A DNA stretch of 64,000 bases from contig LSIB01000156.1 in assembly GCA_001556025.1 (NCBI GenBank), positions 1-64,000 on the forward strand. Direction: 5' to 3'. This stretch comes from Rhizobiales bacterium CCH3-A5. Its GTDB lineage: Bacteria; Pseudomonadota; Alphaproteobacteria; Rhizobiales; Beijerinckiaceae. Under the pieces are notes generated by a model. That model had not been told where the DNA came from, searched no databases, and saw only the letters and a program-made list of their open reading frames with translations. The position numbers and the translations under genes were made by a program. This document shows, piece by piece, positions 16,597 to 25,211 of the stretch (the first letter of the stretch is position 1; each line of letters opens with the position of its first letter).

Positions 16597-18270
16597 TCAG
16601 ATGGAGAAGCGCACGCCGGCGCGCGCCAGCCCGCCGGAGATCGCAACGGGCGTGCCGTCTGCGCGCCAGCAGGCCGCGCCGGTCAGCGTGCCGTCGGCGT
16701 CGAGCGCGATGGCGTTCATGCCGCCGGCGACGCGCTGGACACGGGCGATGGTGTGGCCGCGCGCGGCGAGATCGGCGGCGATAGCGTCGGGAAAGGCGTA
16801 TTCCAGTTCGAGCGCGCCGCCTTCGGTCCAGATGCGCGGGGCCTCGACCGCCTCCTGCAGGCTCATGCCATGGTCGATCAGGTTGACGATCGCCTGCATC
16901 GCCGAGGGGAAAATGCGCAGGGCGCCGGGCAGGCCGAGCGCGAAGGCGAGTTTTCCGTCACGCAATGCCATCATCGGCGCCATCGAGGTGAAGCAACGCT
17001 TGCCGGGCGCGATCGAGAGCGCGCGGCCGGGATGGGGGTCGAAATTATACATGTAGTTGTTGGCGATCATGCCCGTGCCGGGGATCTGCACGCAGGCGCC
17101 GAACAGGCCGTTGATCGTCTGCGTGGTCGAGACGACGTTGCCGGCGGCGTCGGCGACCGTGACATGGGTGGTGTCGGCGGACTCACCGCCGGAGAGGCCG
17201 GCCGTCCAGCTTTTCGCGCGGCCCAATTCGATGCCGGCGCGGCGCTCGTCGGCATAGGCTTTCGCCGTCAGGCGCGCGACCGGAACCTTGACGAAGGCGG
17301 GGTCGGCGGTGGCGACTGCGCGGTCGGCGAAGGCGATCTTCAGCGCCTCGGCCATCAAATGGACCGCATCGGCCGAGCCGAAGCCGAGCGCGCCGATGTC
17401 GTAGCCCTCCAGAATGTTGAGCATCTGGACGATATGGACGCCCGAGGAGGCCGGCGGCGGCGGGCCGACGATCTCGTAGCCGCGATAGCTCCCACGCACC
17501 GGCTCGCGCGTGACCGGTTTGTAGGCCGCGAGATCGCCCATGCCGATCAGGCCGCCGCGATTGGCCATGAAGCCGGCCAGCGCCTCGCCGAGCGGGCCGT
17601 CATAGAGCGCGGCCGCACCCTGCTCGGCGATCAGGCGCAGACTCCGGGCATAGTCGCCCTGGACGAGGCGCGCGCCCGGCTGAAGCGGCGCGCCGCCAGG
17701 CAGGAACAGGGCCGACAGGCCGGGATCTGTCGCGATGTCGGCGGCGCAGTCGGAGACGCAGTCGCTCAGATAGGGGCTTGCGACGAAGCCGCGCTCGGCC
17801 AGCGCGATCGCAGGCGCCAGCACCTCGTCGAGCGGCAGCGTGCCGAAGCGACCGAGCGCCTCGCACCAGGCCGCGAGCGCGCCCGGCACGGCGACGGCCC
17901 TCGGACCGACGAGGTTCTCGCGGCCGCGCGTGTCGCGGGATTTGCCGATCTCGTCCGACAGGGTCTCGTACATGCCGGGCGTGGCGGCGAGCGGCGCGGT
18001 CGAGAGCCCGTCTAGGATGACGTGCCGACCGTCGGCGAGCCGGATATGGGCGACGCCGCCGCCGAGCACGCCGACCATCATCGGCTCGACAACCGTCAGC
18101 GCGAACAGCGCGGCGATGGCGGCGTCGATCGCGTTGCCGCCCGCGAGCAGCATCTGTGAGCCGGCGGCCGAGGCGAGCGGATGGTTCGTCACCACCATGC
18201 CGCGCGAGCCGGTGGCCGGGCGCTTCTCGCAGGTGAAGGGGGCGACGTGGGGCCGACGGACAGTCGTCAT
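16597..18270 (-). CDS. Gamma-glutamyltransferase family protein (second of two)
   Basis: A 557-residue gamma-glutamyltranspeptidase homologue. The large-subunit motif LLAGGNAIDAAIAALFALTV lies near the N-terminus, followed by GVLGGGVAHIRLADG. The processing site is Thr367 in DTTHVTVADAAGN, followed by STTQTINGLFGACVQIPGTG with the subunit's conserved glycines. It differs clearly from the paralogue at 13869-15455, so this looks like an old pair rather than a recent duplication. The frame is open upstream to 18381, but the ATG at 18270 (MTTVRRPHVAPF) gives the normal family N-terminus. There is no signal peptide. It probably heads the operon that continues into the dehydrogenase gene and perhaps the first transferase gene. 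Confidence 0.85.
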   Translation of the reverse strand: MTTVRRPHVAPFTCEKRPATGSRGMVVTNHPLASAAGSQMLLAGGNAIDAAIAALFALTVVEPMMVGVLGGGVAHIRLADGRHVILDGLSTAPLAATPGMYETLSDEIGKSRDTRGRENLVGPRAVAVPGALAAWCEALGRFGTLPLDEVLAPAIALAERGFVASPYLSDCVSDCAADIATDPGLSALFLPGGAPLQPGARLVQGDYARSLRLIAEQGAAALYDGPLGEALAGFMANRGGLIGMGDLAAYKPVTREPVRGSYRGYEIVGPPPPASSGVHIVQMLNILEGYDIGALGFGSADAVHLMAEALKIAFADRAVATADPAFVKVPVARLTAKAYADERRAGIELGRAKSWTAGLSGGESADTTHVTVADAAGNVVSTTQTINGLFGACVQIPGTGMIANNYMYNFDPHPGRALSIAPGKRCFTSMAPMMALRDGKLAFALGLPGALRIFPSAMQAIVNLIDHGMSLQEAVEAPRIWTEGGALELEYAFPDAIAADLAARGHTIARVQRVAGGMNAIALDADGTLTGAACWRADGTPVAISGGLARAGVRFSI

Positions 18271-18410
18271 CGCGCGAAACGATCCGGTGTCATGGCGCGA
18301 TTCATGGCGAAGCTCCCCTGCCCGGTGCGAGCATAGCGTCGAATGCGCCGACTGCGACCTCGCATAGGAGATGCGGGTCATGCGCGGACGGCGGCTTCAC
18401 GGCCAGAGGC

Positions 18411-19295
18411 TCAAGGTCTGGCCGCCGCCTCGCGGGCCAGGGCGACCACCGGCGCGATCAGTTGCGCATCGGGGCCCGCCAGCGCGCCCGCGACGAAATT
18501 GAGGTCGGGCACGCGGGCCGGCGTGTCGATCTCTGCGAGCCGGCCCGTCGCGACCGCGTCGCTGGCGATAGACGCCGGGATCAGCGCGATGCCGAGCCCG
18601 TCCAGCGCCATGCGCAGGGCCGTCGAGAGCGAGGCGCTGGCGTGGACGCGCGAGGGCGGCAGGGCCGGATCGGCCAGCAATTCGCGAAGGCGCACGAAGG
18701 GCTGGGTGTTGCGGGCGAAGGTGATGATCGGAAAGGCTGCGATGCGGGCCAGCGGAATCCGGCCAGGCTCCAGCCCGAGCCTTGGGCTGGCGAAGAAGCT
18801 GATGCGCTCGCTGCGCAGCGGCTGCGCCAGGATTTCGGGCGCGCTCAGCGGCCCGAGCAGGAAGGCGAGATCGAGCTCGCGCGAAAGGAGGCGCTCGCGC
18901 AGGTTGGGCGAGATGTCGACCTCGATCTCCAGCGCGATCAGCGGGTAGCGCTGGGCCATCGTCTCCAGAAAGAGCGGCAGCCAGGTGTGGACGATGGTTT
19001 CCGCCACGCCGAGCCTGAGCGCGCCGCGCAACTCGGCAGGACCTGAAACCGAGGCGACGAGTTCGGCCCGCAGCCTGAGCAGCCGTTCGGCCTGCCCAAG
19101 CACCGAGCGGCCGGCCTGCGTCAGCGAAAAGGAGCGACCGGCGCGCTCCAGCAGACGGACGCCGAGCTGGTCCTCCAGTTGAGCGATGCGCTGCGAGACC
19201 GCCGGCTGCGTCGTGTTGAGCCGGGCGGCCGCGCCGCGAAAGCTCTTGAGCTGCGCGACGCGCAGGAAGGTTTCTAGCGTGCGGAACTCGATCAT
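18411..19295 (-). CDS. LysR-family transcriptional regulator
   Basis: A 294-residue LysR-type regulator. The N-terminal winged helix-turn-helix is complete: FRGAAARLNTTQPAVSQRIA with LEDQLGVRLLERAGR. The C-terminal substrate-sensing domain is of normal length (about residues 90-290). It is transcribed away from the DUF1445/TRAP operon with only 81 bases between the presumed start codons, and a palindromic LysR box sits between them. It is also upstream of the gamma-glutamyltransferase genes on the same strand. It probably controls the TRAP operon, its own gene and possibly the transferase genes, with an unknown inducer. Confidence 0.9.
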   Translation of the reverse strand: MIEFRTLETFLRVAQLKSFRGAAARLNTTQPAVSQRIAQLEDQLGVRLLERAGRSFSLTQAGRSVLGQAERLLRLRAELVASVSGPAELRGALRLGVAETIVHTWLPLFLETMAQRYPLIALEIEVDISPNLRERLLSRELDLAFLLGPLSAPEILAQPLRSERISFFASPRLGLEPGRIPLARIAAFPIITFARNTQPFVRLRELLADPALPPSRVHASASLSTALRMALDGLGIALIPASIASDAVATGRLAEIDTPARVPDLNFVAGALAGPDAQLIAPVVALAREAAARP

Positions 19296-19309
19296 GACGA
19301 CATCTCATT

Positions 19310-19326
19310 GATAAGTAGAATTTATC
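19310..19326. promoter_or_regulatory. Candidate LysR operator between divergent genes
   Basis: The sequence GATAA-GTAGAAT-TTATC is a perfect 5-base inverted repeat with a 7-base spacer and contains the T-N11-A core expected of LysR recognition boxes. It is AT-rich against a high-GC background and lies in the narrow gap between the lysR start (19295) and the DUF1445 gene. One protein bound here could act on both promoters. Inferred from sequence only. Confidence 0.6.
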
Positions 19327-19376
19327 GAATTTGATCGCGAATGACAATTGGACGCGATCGAAGCCTTGCACCCATC

Positions 19377-20213
19377 ATGACCTTGGGTGACGCGGAGGCT
19401 CAGGCGATGCTGGCGAGGCGGTTCCAGACGACGACGCAATATGCGAGCGGCCTGTCGGTTCGGCTCGATGCGCGGGGGGGCCGGCTGATCGGCCCGACCT
19501 CGGCGCTGGCGCCGGGCTTCGCTCAGGGCAATCTCGTGATCCTGCCCAAGGCCGACGCCGACGATTTCCTGCGCTTCTGCCAGCGCAATCCAAAACCCTG
19601 CCCGCTGCTCGGCGTCACCGAGCCTGGCTGCCCGAACCTGCCGGCGCTCGGGGCCGATCTCGACCTGCGCCAGGACCTGCCGCGCTACCGGGTCTGGCGC
19701 GACGGCGAGCTGGTCGAGGAGCCGACCGACATCGCCAGGCTCTGGCGTGACGACCTCGTCGGTTTCGTCATAGGCTGCAGCTTCTCCTTCGAGGAGGCCC
19801 TGCTGGCGGATGGGCTGGAAATCAGGAATGTTAGCGCTGGCGTCAACGTCTCGATGTTTCGGACCTTCCTGCCTTGCGTCCCGGCCGGGCGCTTTGCCGG
19901 GCCGCTCGTCGTGAGCATGCGGCCGTTCAGGCCGGCGGACGCGATCCGAGCCATCCAGATCACGGCGCGATTTCCGGCCGCCCATGGCGCACCGGTGCAT
20001 ATCGGACAGCCACAGGCGATCGGCGTCGCCGACCTCGCCCGGCCCGACTATGGCGACGCGGTCGGCGTGCATGCCGACGAGTTGCCGGTGTTCTGGGCCT
20101 GCGGGGTGACGCCGCAGGCGGCGATCGCCGCGGCAAAGCTGCCCTTCGCCATCACCCATGCGCCCGGCTCCATGTTGGTCACGGATTTGCTTTCGAGCCG
20201 GATGGCGCTTTGA
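19377..20213 (+). CDS. DUF1445 family putative hydro-lyase (D-glutamate cyclase-like)
   Basis: A 278-residue protein of the DUF1445/YcsI group. Characteristic blocks are [32 protein letters not shown], the Cys-containing [20 protein letters not shown], and [20 protein letters not shown] near the end. A vertebrate member of the family is D-glutamate cyclase (D-glutamate to 5-oxo-D-proline), so an amino-acid lyase/cyclase role is plausible; bacterial members are mostly uncharacterised. An in-frame ATG at 19341 would add 12 residues; 19377 gives the usual family length. It leads a plus-strand operon with TRAP transporter genes and sits opposite LysR and two gamma-glutamyltransferases, which supports a glutamyl-compound theme. 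Confidence 0.78.
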   Translation: MTLGDAEAQAMLARRFQTTTQYASGLSVRLDARGGRLIGPTSALAPGFAQGNLVILPKADADDFLRFCQRNPKPCPLLGVTEPGCPNLPALGADLDLRQDLPRYRVWRDGELVEEPTDIARLWRDDLVGFVIGCSFSFEEALLADGLEIRNVSAGVNVSMFRTFLPCVPAGRFAGPLVVSMRPFRPADAIRAIQITARFPAAHGAPVHIGQPQAIGVADLARPDYGDAVGVHADELPVFWACGVTPQAAIAAAKLPFAITHAPGSMLVTDLLSSRMAL

Positions 20214-20253
20214 ACTGGTCGAACTGCACGTCAACGAGACAAGGGGAACTGAG

Positions 20254-21327
20254 ATGAGACTGATTGCCGGATGCTTGGCCGCCGCCCTGACGGGCCTTCC
20301 CCTCGCCGGCGCGCAGGCTCAAGCCCTGCCGCCCGGCCCCACGGTCAACATCCAGGCCGTGACGCAGGTGGGGCCGCAGCTGCCGCAATACACCAAGGTC
20401 GACATTCCGCTGCTGCGCGAGGGCGTGCCCCAGAAATCGGGCGGGCGCGTGCAGGTGACGCTGGCGAGCTGGCCCGAGCGCAGCCTGAACGGCCCCGAGA
20501 TCATCCGTCTCGTCCGCTCGGGCCAGGTCGATATCGGCGCGGTGCCGCTCAACACCGTCTCCGGCGAGGTGCCGCTGCTCGACATGGTCGATCTCGCGGG
20601 CCTGAACCCCACTGTCGGCCAGGCGCGAAAAGTGGCGCAGACGCTACTGCCCGAGCTCAACAGGGAGCTGGAGCGCTTCAACACCCGCATCGTTGCTATG
20701 TATCCGTTCGCGGCGCAGGTGTTCTTCTGCCGCGACAAGGTGACGAGCCTCGCCGACCTGAAGGGCAAGCGCATCCGCACCGGCGGCGGCTCGTCCAACA
20801 CTTTCGTCACCTCGATCGGCGCGCAGCCGACCGCGATCGGCTTCCCGGAGGTCTATGCGGCGCTGGAGCGCGGCGTGGTCGACTGCGCCATCACCGGCTC
20901 GAGCTCGGGCAATGGCGCGCGCTGGTACGAGGTCAGCCAGTCGCAATATGCGCTGCCGCTATTCTGGTCGGTCTCGATGTATGTCGTGAACCTGAACTGG
21001 TGGAACAGGCTCGACCCGGCGGTGCGGGCCTTCCTCGACACGACGATGAAGGAGGTCGAGGAGGCGCAGTGGAAGCTTGGCGAGGAGACGACCGAGGACG
21101 GGCTCGCCTGCAACAGCGGCGACAAGGCGGGATGCAGGATAGGAAAGGTCGTCGAGGCAAAGCCGATGACGCTCTACCGCCCGGTCCAGGCCGACACCGA
21201 CACGCTGCGCACGACGCTGACCTCGGCGATCCTCCCCGCCTTCATGGAGCGCTGCGGGGCCAGATGCATCGAGATCTATAACCGCTCCGTCGCGCCGATC
21301 AGCGGCGTGACCTATCAGGCGAAGTGA
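20254..21327 (+). CDS. TRAP transporter substrate-binding protein (DctP family), copy 1
   Basis: Periplasmic binding protein of a TRAP importer, 357 residues. The signal peptide is AGCLAAALTGLPLAGAQA, cleaved before QALPPGP. DctP features include the conserved Arg that binds a substrate carboxylate in LADLKGKRIRTGGGSS, the segment AIGFPEVYAALERGVVDCAI, and MYVVNLNWWNRLDP. The ATG at 20254 has AGGGGA about 8 bases before it and follows the DUF1445 gene by 40 bases. The C-terminus contains four unusual cysteines (LACNSGDKAGCRIG and RCGARC) that could form disulfides in the periplasm. A paralogue follows directly. Confidence 0.88.
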   Translation: MRLIAGCLAAALTGLPLAGAQAQALPPGPTVNIQAVTQVGPQLPQYTKVDIPLLREGVPQKSGGRVQVTLASWPERSLNGPEIIRLVRSGQVDIGAVPLNTVSGEVPLLDMVDLAGLNPTVGQARKVAQTLLPELNRELERFNTRIVAMYPFAAQVFFCRDKVTSLADLKGKRIRTGGGSSNTFVTSIGAQPTAIGFPEVYAALERGVVDCAITGSSSGNGARWYEVSQSQYALPLFWSVSMYVVNLNWWNRLDPAVRAFLDTTMKEVEEAQWKLGEETTEDGLACNSGDKAGCRIGKVVEAKPMTLYRPVQADTDTLRTTLTSAILPAFMERCGARCIEIYNRSVAPISGVTYQAK

Positions 21328-21429
21328 GGCCCCGCCGCGCGGCCCGCGCGCTTGCAGGCGCGGCTATTGCATCCATGATGCGAGAGCGGCGCCGAGAGCC
21401 TTGCGGCCGCGCACCGAGAGGATGAACCC

Positions 21430-22509
21430 ATGACATCGTCTTATCGCCTCGCAGCGTCGGCCTTCGCCGCCGCCCTGATGCCGGCCGCCGCTGTGCTGGC
21501 CCAGACTCTGCCGCCCGGGCCGCCCGTCGCCATCACCATGGTGACGCAGCTTTCGCCGACCATTCCGCAATACACCAAGGTCGACATCCCGATGCTGCGC
21601 GAGGGCATCCCGGAGAAGAGCGGCGGCCGCATCAAGGTGACGCTGGCGAGCTGGCCGGAGCGGGCGCTGACCGGGCCGGAGCTTCTGAGGGTGATCCGCT
21701 CGGGCCAGATCGACATCGGCGCGCCGGCCTTGCCGACGGTGGCAGGCGACGTGCCGATGCTGGAGATGTCGGATCTGGCCGGCCTCAACCCCTCGCATGC
21801 GCAATCGCGCAAGGTGATCGACGCGGTGCTGCCGGAGGTCAACAAGGAGCTCGAGCGCTTCGGGGTGCGCATCATCGCGACCTTCCCCTATCCGGCGCAG
21901 GTGTTCTACTGCCGCGAGCCGGTGACGAGCCTCGCCGATCTGAAGGGCCGGCGCATCCGCACGGCCGGCGGCTCGACCAACGACTTCGTGCAGTCCTTCG
22001 GCGCGCAGCCGACCGCGATCGGCTTTCCGGAAGTCTATGGCGCACTTGAGCGCGGCGTCGTCGACTGCGCCATCACCGGCACCGCGACCGGCAACGGCGC
22101 GCGCTGGTACGAGGTGACGAGGCACATGTACGCTTTGCCCGTCTCCTGGGGCAATTCGGCCTATGTCGCCAATCTCGCCTGGTGGAACAAGCTCGATCCC
22201 GACGTACGCGCCTTCCTGCAGGCGACCTTCAAGCAGGTGGAGGACCAGCAATGGGCGCTCGGGCTGGAGGCGACCGAGGACGGCATCGCCTGCAATGCCG
22301 GCAAGAAGGAGGGCTGCAAGATCGGCCATGTCGTCGAGAACAGGCCGATGACCGTGACGCGGCCGACCGAAGCCGACATGGCGACCCTGCGCGCCTCGCT
22401 CAGCACGGCGGTCCTGCCGGCCTGGGTCAAGCGCTGCGGCGAGCGCTGCGGCGAAGCCTATAACCGCCTCGTCGCCCCGATCACCGGCGTGCGCTACGAA
22501 CCCAAGTAA
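21430..22509 (+). CDS. TRAP transporter substrate-binding protein (DctP family), copy 2
   Basis: A 359-residue paralogue of the preceding gene; by eye well over half the residues are identical, including AQPTAIGFPEVY, GVVDCAITG and NGARWYEV. It has its own signal peptide (AASAFAAALMPAAAVLA) and the same Arg (LKGRRIRTAGGS) and C-terminal cysteine pairs (ACNAGKKEGCKIG, RCGERC). A good ribosome site (GAGAGGATG) precedes the ATG. Two tandem binding proteins serving one DctQM pair suggests distinct ligand preferences or gene dosage. The strongest divergence is in the stretch around the first paralogue's VPLNTVSGEVPLLDMV. Confidence 0.88.
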   Translation: MTSSYRLAASAFAAALMPAAAVLAQTLPPGPPVAITMVTQLSPTIPQYTKVDIPMLREGIPEKSGGRIKVTLASWPERALTGPELLRVIRSGQIDIGAPALPTVAGDVPMLEMSDLAGLNPSHAQSRKVIDAVLPEVNKELERFGVRIIATFPYPAQVFYCREPVTSLADLKGRRIRTAGGSTNDFVQSFGAQPTAIGFPEVYGALERGVVDCAITGTATGNGARWYEVTRHMYALPVSWGNSAYVANLAWWNKLDPDVRAFLQATFKQVEDQQWALGLEATEDGIACNAGKKEGCKIGHVVENRPMTVTRPTEADMATLRASLSTAVLPAWVKRCGERCGEAYNRLVAPITGVRYEPK

Positions 22510-22524
22510 GGACCAGACGCCGCG

Positions 22525-23157
22525 ATGCTCTCATCCTCGATCGTCGCGGCGTCCTTCTGTCGAAGGATGATCGCCAGGCTCGGCACCGGCATGGGCTATG
22601 CCGCCGGCTGGGGCTTCATCCTCTGCGCCGCCTTCATCACCTTCGACGTGCTGGCGCGGCGCTTTCTGGGCTTCTCCTCGCAAGCGACGACGGAGCTGAC
22701 CGGCTACTCGCTGGCCTTCGGCATCTCCTGGGCGCTGGCGCATACGCTGACCGCCAGGGCGCATGTCCGCATCGACGTGCTGATCAACTTCCTGCCGCCT
22801 AAAATCCGCTACCCGATGCACCTGCTGAGTCTCGCGGCGCTGGCGGTGTTCATCGGCTTCCTCGCCAAGGGCGCATGGGAGCTGGTCGACGAATCGCTGC
22901 TGTTCGGGGCGACCGACATCAGCGTGCTGCGGACGCCGCTCTGGATCCCGCAGGGCCTGTGGACCTTCGGCATCATCGTCTTCCTCGTTCTGATCCTTTT
23001 GATGCTGGCCGAGGCGACGCTGCTGGTCGTCGCCGGGCGCGGAGCCGAGGCCGAGGCGATGCTGCATGCGCGCAGCTATGACGAGGAGGCGGCCGAGGCG
23101 CTGGAGGCGGTCGGGGCGCTGCCTGCGCAGGGCATGTCCAAGGAGACGCAGCCGTGA
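22525..23157 (+). CDS. TRAP transporter small permease (DctQ family)
   Basis: A 210-residue inner-membrane protein with four predicted helices, the DctQ pattern. The motif AFITFDVLARRFLGFSSQATTEL and the following AHVRIDVLINFLP are typical of the family. The last 45 residues are hydrophilic and acidic (YDEEAAEALEAVGALPAQG), longer than in many DctQ proteins. It starts 15 bases after the second binding protein; a second in-frame ATG at 22567 is possible. It overlaps the large permease gene by 4 bases (GTGA). Confidence 0.88.
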   Translation: MLSSSIVAASFCRRMIARLGTGMGYAAGWGFILCAAFITFDVLARRFLGFSSQATTELTGYSLAFGISWALAHTLTARAHVRIDVLINFLPPKIRYPMHLLSLAALAVFIGFLAKGAWELVDESLLFGATDISVLRTPLWIPQGLWTFGIIVFLVLILLMLAEATLLVVAGRGAEAEAMLHARSYDEEAAEALEAVGALPAQGMSKETQP

Positions 23158-24533
23158 TCGCGATCGTCTTCCTGCTCACGCTGGTCGGCCTGATGGTCGG
23201 CATGAGCTTCATGGGCGTCGGCCCCAACACCAACCTGATCGGCGAGGTGTTGCTGCTGGTCGGGCTGTTCCTCGTGTTCTTCGGGGCCGGCATCTATATC
23301 GGGGCGGCGCTCGGCGTACTCGGCCTGATCGTCGGGTTCGCCTTCTCCGACCGGCCGTTCTGGACTTTCATCGGCCAGACCGTGTGGAACCCCTCCTCCA
23401 GCTTCGTGCTCGTGGCGGTGCCGCTGTTCCTGCTGATGGGCGAGATCCTGCTGCGCTCGGGGCTATCGGAGCGGCTCTACCGCTCGCTCAATGTCTGGCT
23501 CGACCGGATGCCGGGCGGACTGCTCCACACCAACATCGCCGCATCGGGCGTATTCTCGGCGATCTCGGGCTCCTCGGTCGCGACCGCCGCGACCATGGGC
23601 TCGGTCGCGCTGCCCTTCTTCCAGGGCTCGCGCTACGACCCGAAGATGGTGCTGGGCTCGCTGGCGGCGGGCGGGGCGCTGGGCAATCTGATCCCGCCCG
23701 GCATCACCTTCATCATCTATGGGCTGATCACCGAGACCTCGGTCGGCGCGCTCTATCTCGCGGCCGTCGGCCCCAGCATCCTCGTCGTCGTCCTGTTCGT
23801 GCTGGTGATCCTGTGGAAGGCGCGCACCGCCGCCCCGCTCGTTGACAGGGAGGCTCCGCGCATCCCGCTCAAGGTGAAGCTGCGCAGCCTCGTCGACCTG
23901 CTGCCGACCGCGCTGCTGATCCTGATCGTGCTCGGCACGATCTATGGCGGGCTCGCCACCGCGACGGAATCGGCGGCGCTCGGCGTCATCGGCGCGATGG
24001 TGTTCGCGGCGATCGAGGGCCGGCTGAGTTTCAGGATGCTCAACGCCTCTGCGGAGGCCACCGCGCGCAATACGGCGCTGATCGGGCTGATCCTGTTCGG
24101 CGCCTATGTGCTGAACTATGTTTTCGTGGGCCTGGGCGTGCCCCAGGCACTGGCCAAGCTCGTCAGCGAGATGCCGCTGCCGCCCTGGGCGATCATGCTG
24201 CTGATCATCGGCTTCTATCTGGCGCTCGGCACTTTCATGGAAGGGTTCTCCATGGTGGTGACGACGATCCCCGTCGTCTTCCCGGTCGTCGTTGCGCTCG
24301 GCTATGATCCGGTCTGGTTCGGCGTCATCGTCACCATGCTGGTCGAGATCGCGCTGGTCTCGCCGCCGGACGGCACGGTGCTCTACGTGCTGCAGGGCAT
24401 GCGCAAGGATGGCGGGCCGATCACGGACGTGTTCTCCGGCGTGATCCCGTTCGTGCTGGTCTACATCCTTGCCGTGCTCATCCTGATGTGGTTCCCGCAG
24501 CTCGCGCTCTGGCTGCCGAAGGCGGTGATGTAG
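23154..24533 (+). CDS. TRAP transporter large permease (DctM family)
   Basis: A 459-residue polytopic membrane protein that carries the sodium-coupled transport path of the TRAP system. Family marks include VPLFLLMGEILLRSGLSERL, the SGVFSAISGSSVATAATMGS block, GGALGNLIPPGITFIIYGL, and later EIALVSPPDGTVLYVLQG near the C-terminus. It has roughly a dozen helices. The start is GTG at 23154 overlapping the dctQ stop. It ends the operon; the next gene converges from the other strand 21 bases away. Confidence 0.9.
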   Translation: MIAIVFLLTLVGLMVGMSFMGVGPNTNLIGEVLLLVGLFLVFFGAGIYIGAALGVLGLIVGFAFSDRPFWTFIGQTVWNPSSSFVLVAVPLFLLMGEILLRSGLSERLYRSLNVWLDRMPGGLLHTNIAASGVFSAISGSSVATAATMGSVALPFFQGSRYDPKMVLGSLAAGGALGNLIPPGITFIIYGLITETSVGALYLAAVGPSILVVVLFVLVILWKARTAAPLVDREAPRIPLKVKLRSLVDLLPTALLILIVLGTIYGGLATATESAALGVIGAMVFAAIEGRLSFRMLNASAEATARNTALIGLILFGAYVLNYVFVGLGVPQALAKLVSEMPLPPWAIMLLIIGFYLALGTFMEGFSMVVTTIPVVFPVVVALGYDPVWFGVIVTMLVEIALVSPPDGTVLYVLQGMRKDGGPITDVFSGVIPFVLVYILAVLILMWFPQLALWLPKAVM

Positions 24534-24554
24534 GGCCGGGAGTTGGACCGCAGC

Positions 24555-25211
24555 CTATTGCGCGTTGCGCGCGCCATAGGCGGCGGCCGCGGCGCGGTTT
24601 GGCAGGCGCAAGGTCCGCAGCAGCGCCGCGACATGGATCTTGACCGTGCCCTCGCCGAGGCCGAGCTGGCGCGCGATCTCCTTGTTGGAGCGGCCGAGCA
24701 CGAGTGCATCGAGCACCTCGCGCTGGCGCGGCGTCAGGCGCGCGGCGCTGGCGGAGGCCTGTTCGGAGGAGAGCGGCGCGGACGACGACTCGGAGGCCGG
24801 TGGCTGGGCGAGGACGGCCGGGACATAGATCTGCCCGGACAGAACCGTCTCCAGCGCGCGGCAGAGCTCGGCCGGGCCGATGACCTTGGGGATGTAGCCA
24901 TGCACGCCGGCCCCGAGCGCGCCGAGAATATCCTCCCGCGACGTCGAGCCCGAGACGACCGCGAGCGTGACCTGCTCGGCGCATTCGCGCACGGCGGCGA
25001 GGCTCGCCGCCTGCTTCATGCCCGGCATCGACAGGTCGAACAGCGCCAGCCTGATATCCGGGCGGGTGCCGAGCAGTTCCAGCGCGTCATCCAGCGAGCC
25101 GGCCTCGAGCACGGTCTCGAAACCGAGCTGGCGCGTCAGGATGGCGCTGAGCGCGATGCGGAAGAAGGCGTCGTCATCGGCGATCAGGGCGCAGGAACGG
25201 GAAACGGCCAT
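24555..25211 (-). CDS. LuxR/NarL-type response regulator
   Basis: A 218-residue two-component response regulator. The receiver domain occupies about residues 6-125, with acidic residues Asp12-Asp13-Asp14, phospho-acceptor Asp59 in LALFDLSMPGM, and Lys in HGYIPKVIG. A Ser/Ala/Pro-rich linker (about 130-155) leads to a LuxR-type helix-turn-helix, LTPRQREVLDALVLGRSNKE and EGTVKIHVAALLRTLRLPNR. No cognate kinase is adjacent, but a hybrid kinase lies downstream of the cellulose genes (37669-40914). It is divergent from the bcs operon, so control of cellulose synthesis is a reasonable inference. Confidence 0.9.
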   Translation of the reverse strand: MAVSRSCALIADDDAFFRIALSAILTRQLGFETVLEAGSLDDALELLGTRPDIRLALFDLSMPGMKQAASLAAVRECAEQVTLAVVSGSTSREDILGALGAGVHGYIPKVIGPAELCRALETVLSGQIYVPAVLAQPPASESSSAPLSSEQASASAARLTPRQREVLDALVLGRSNKEIARQLGLGEGTVKIHVAALLRTLRLPNRAAAAAYGARNAQ

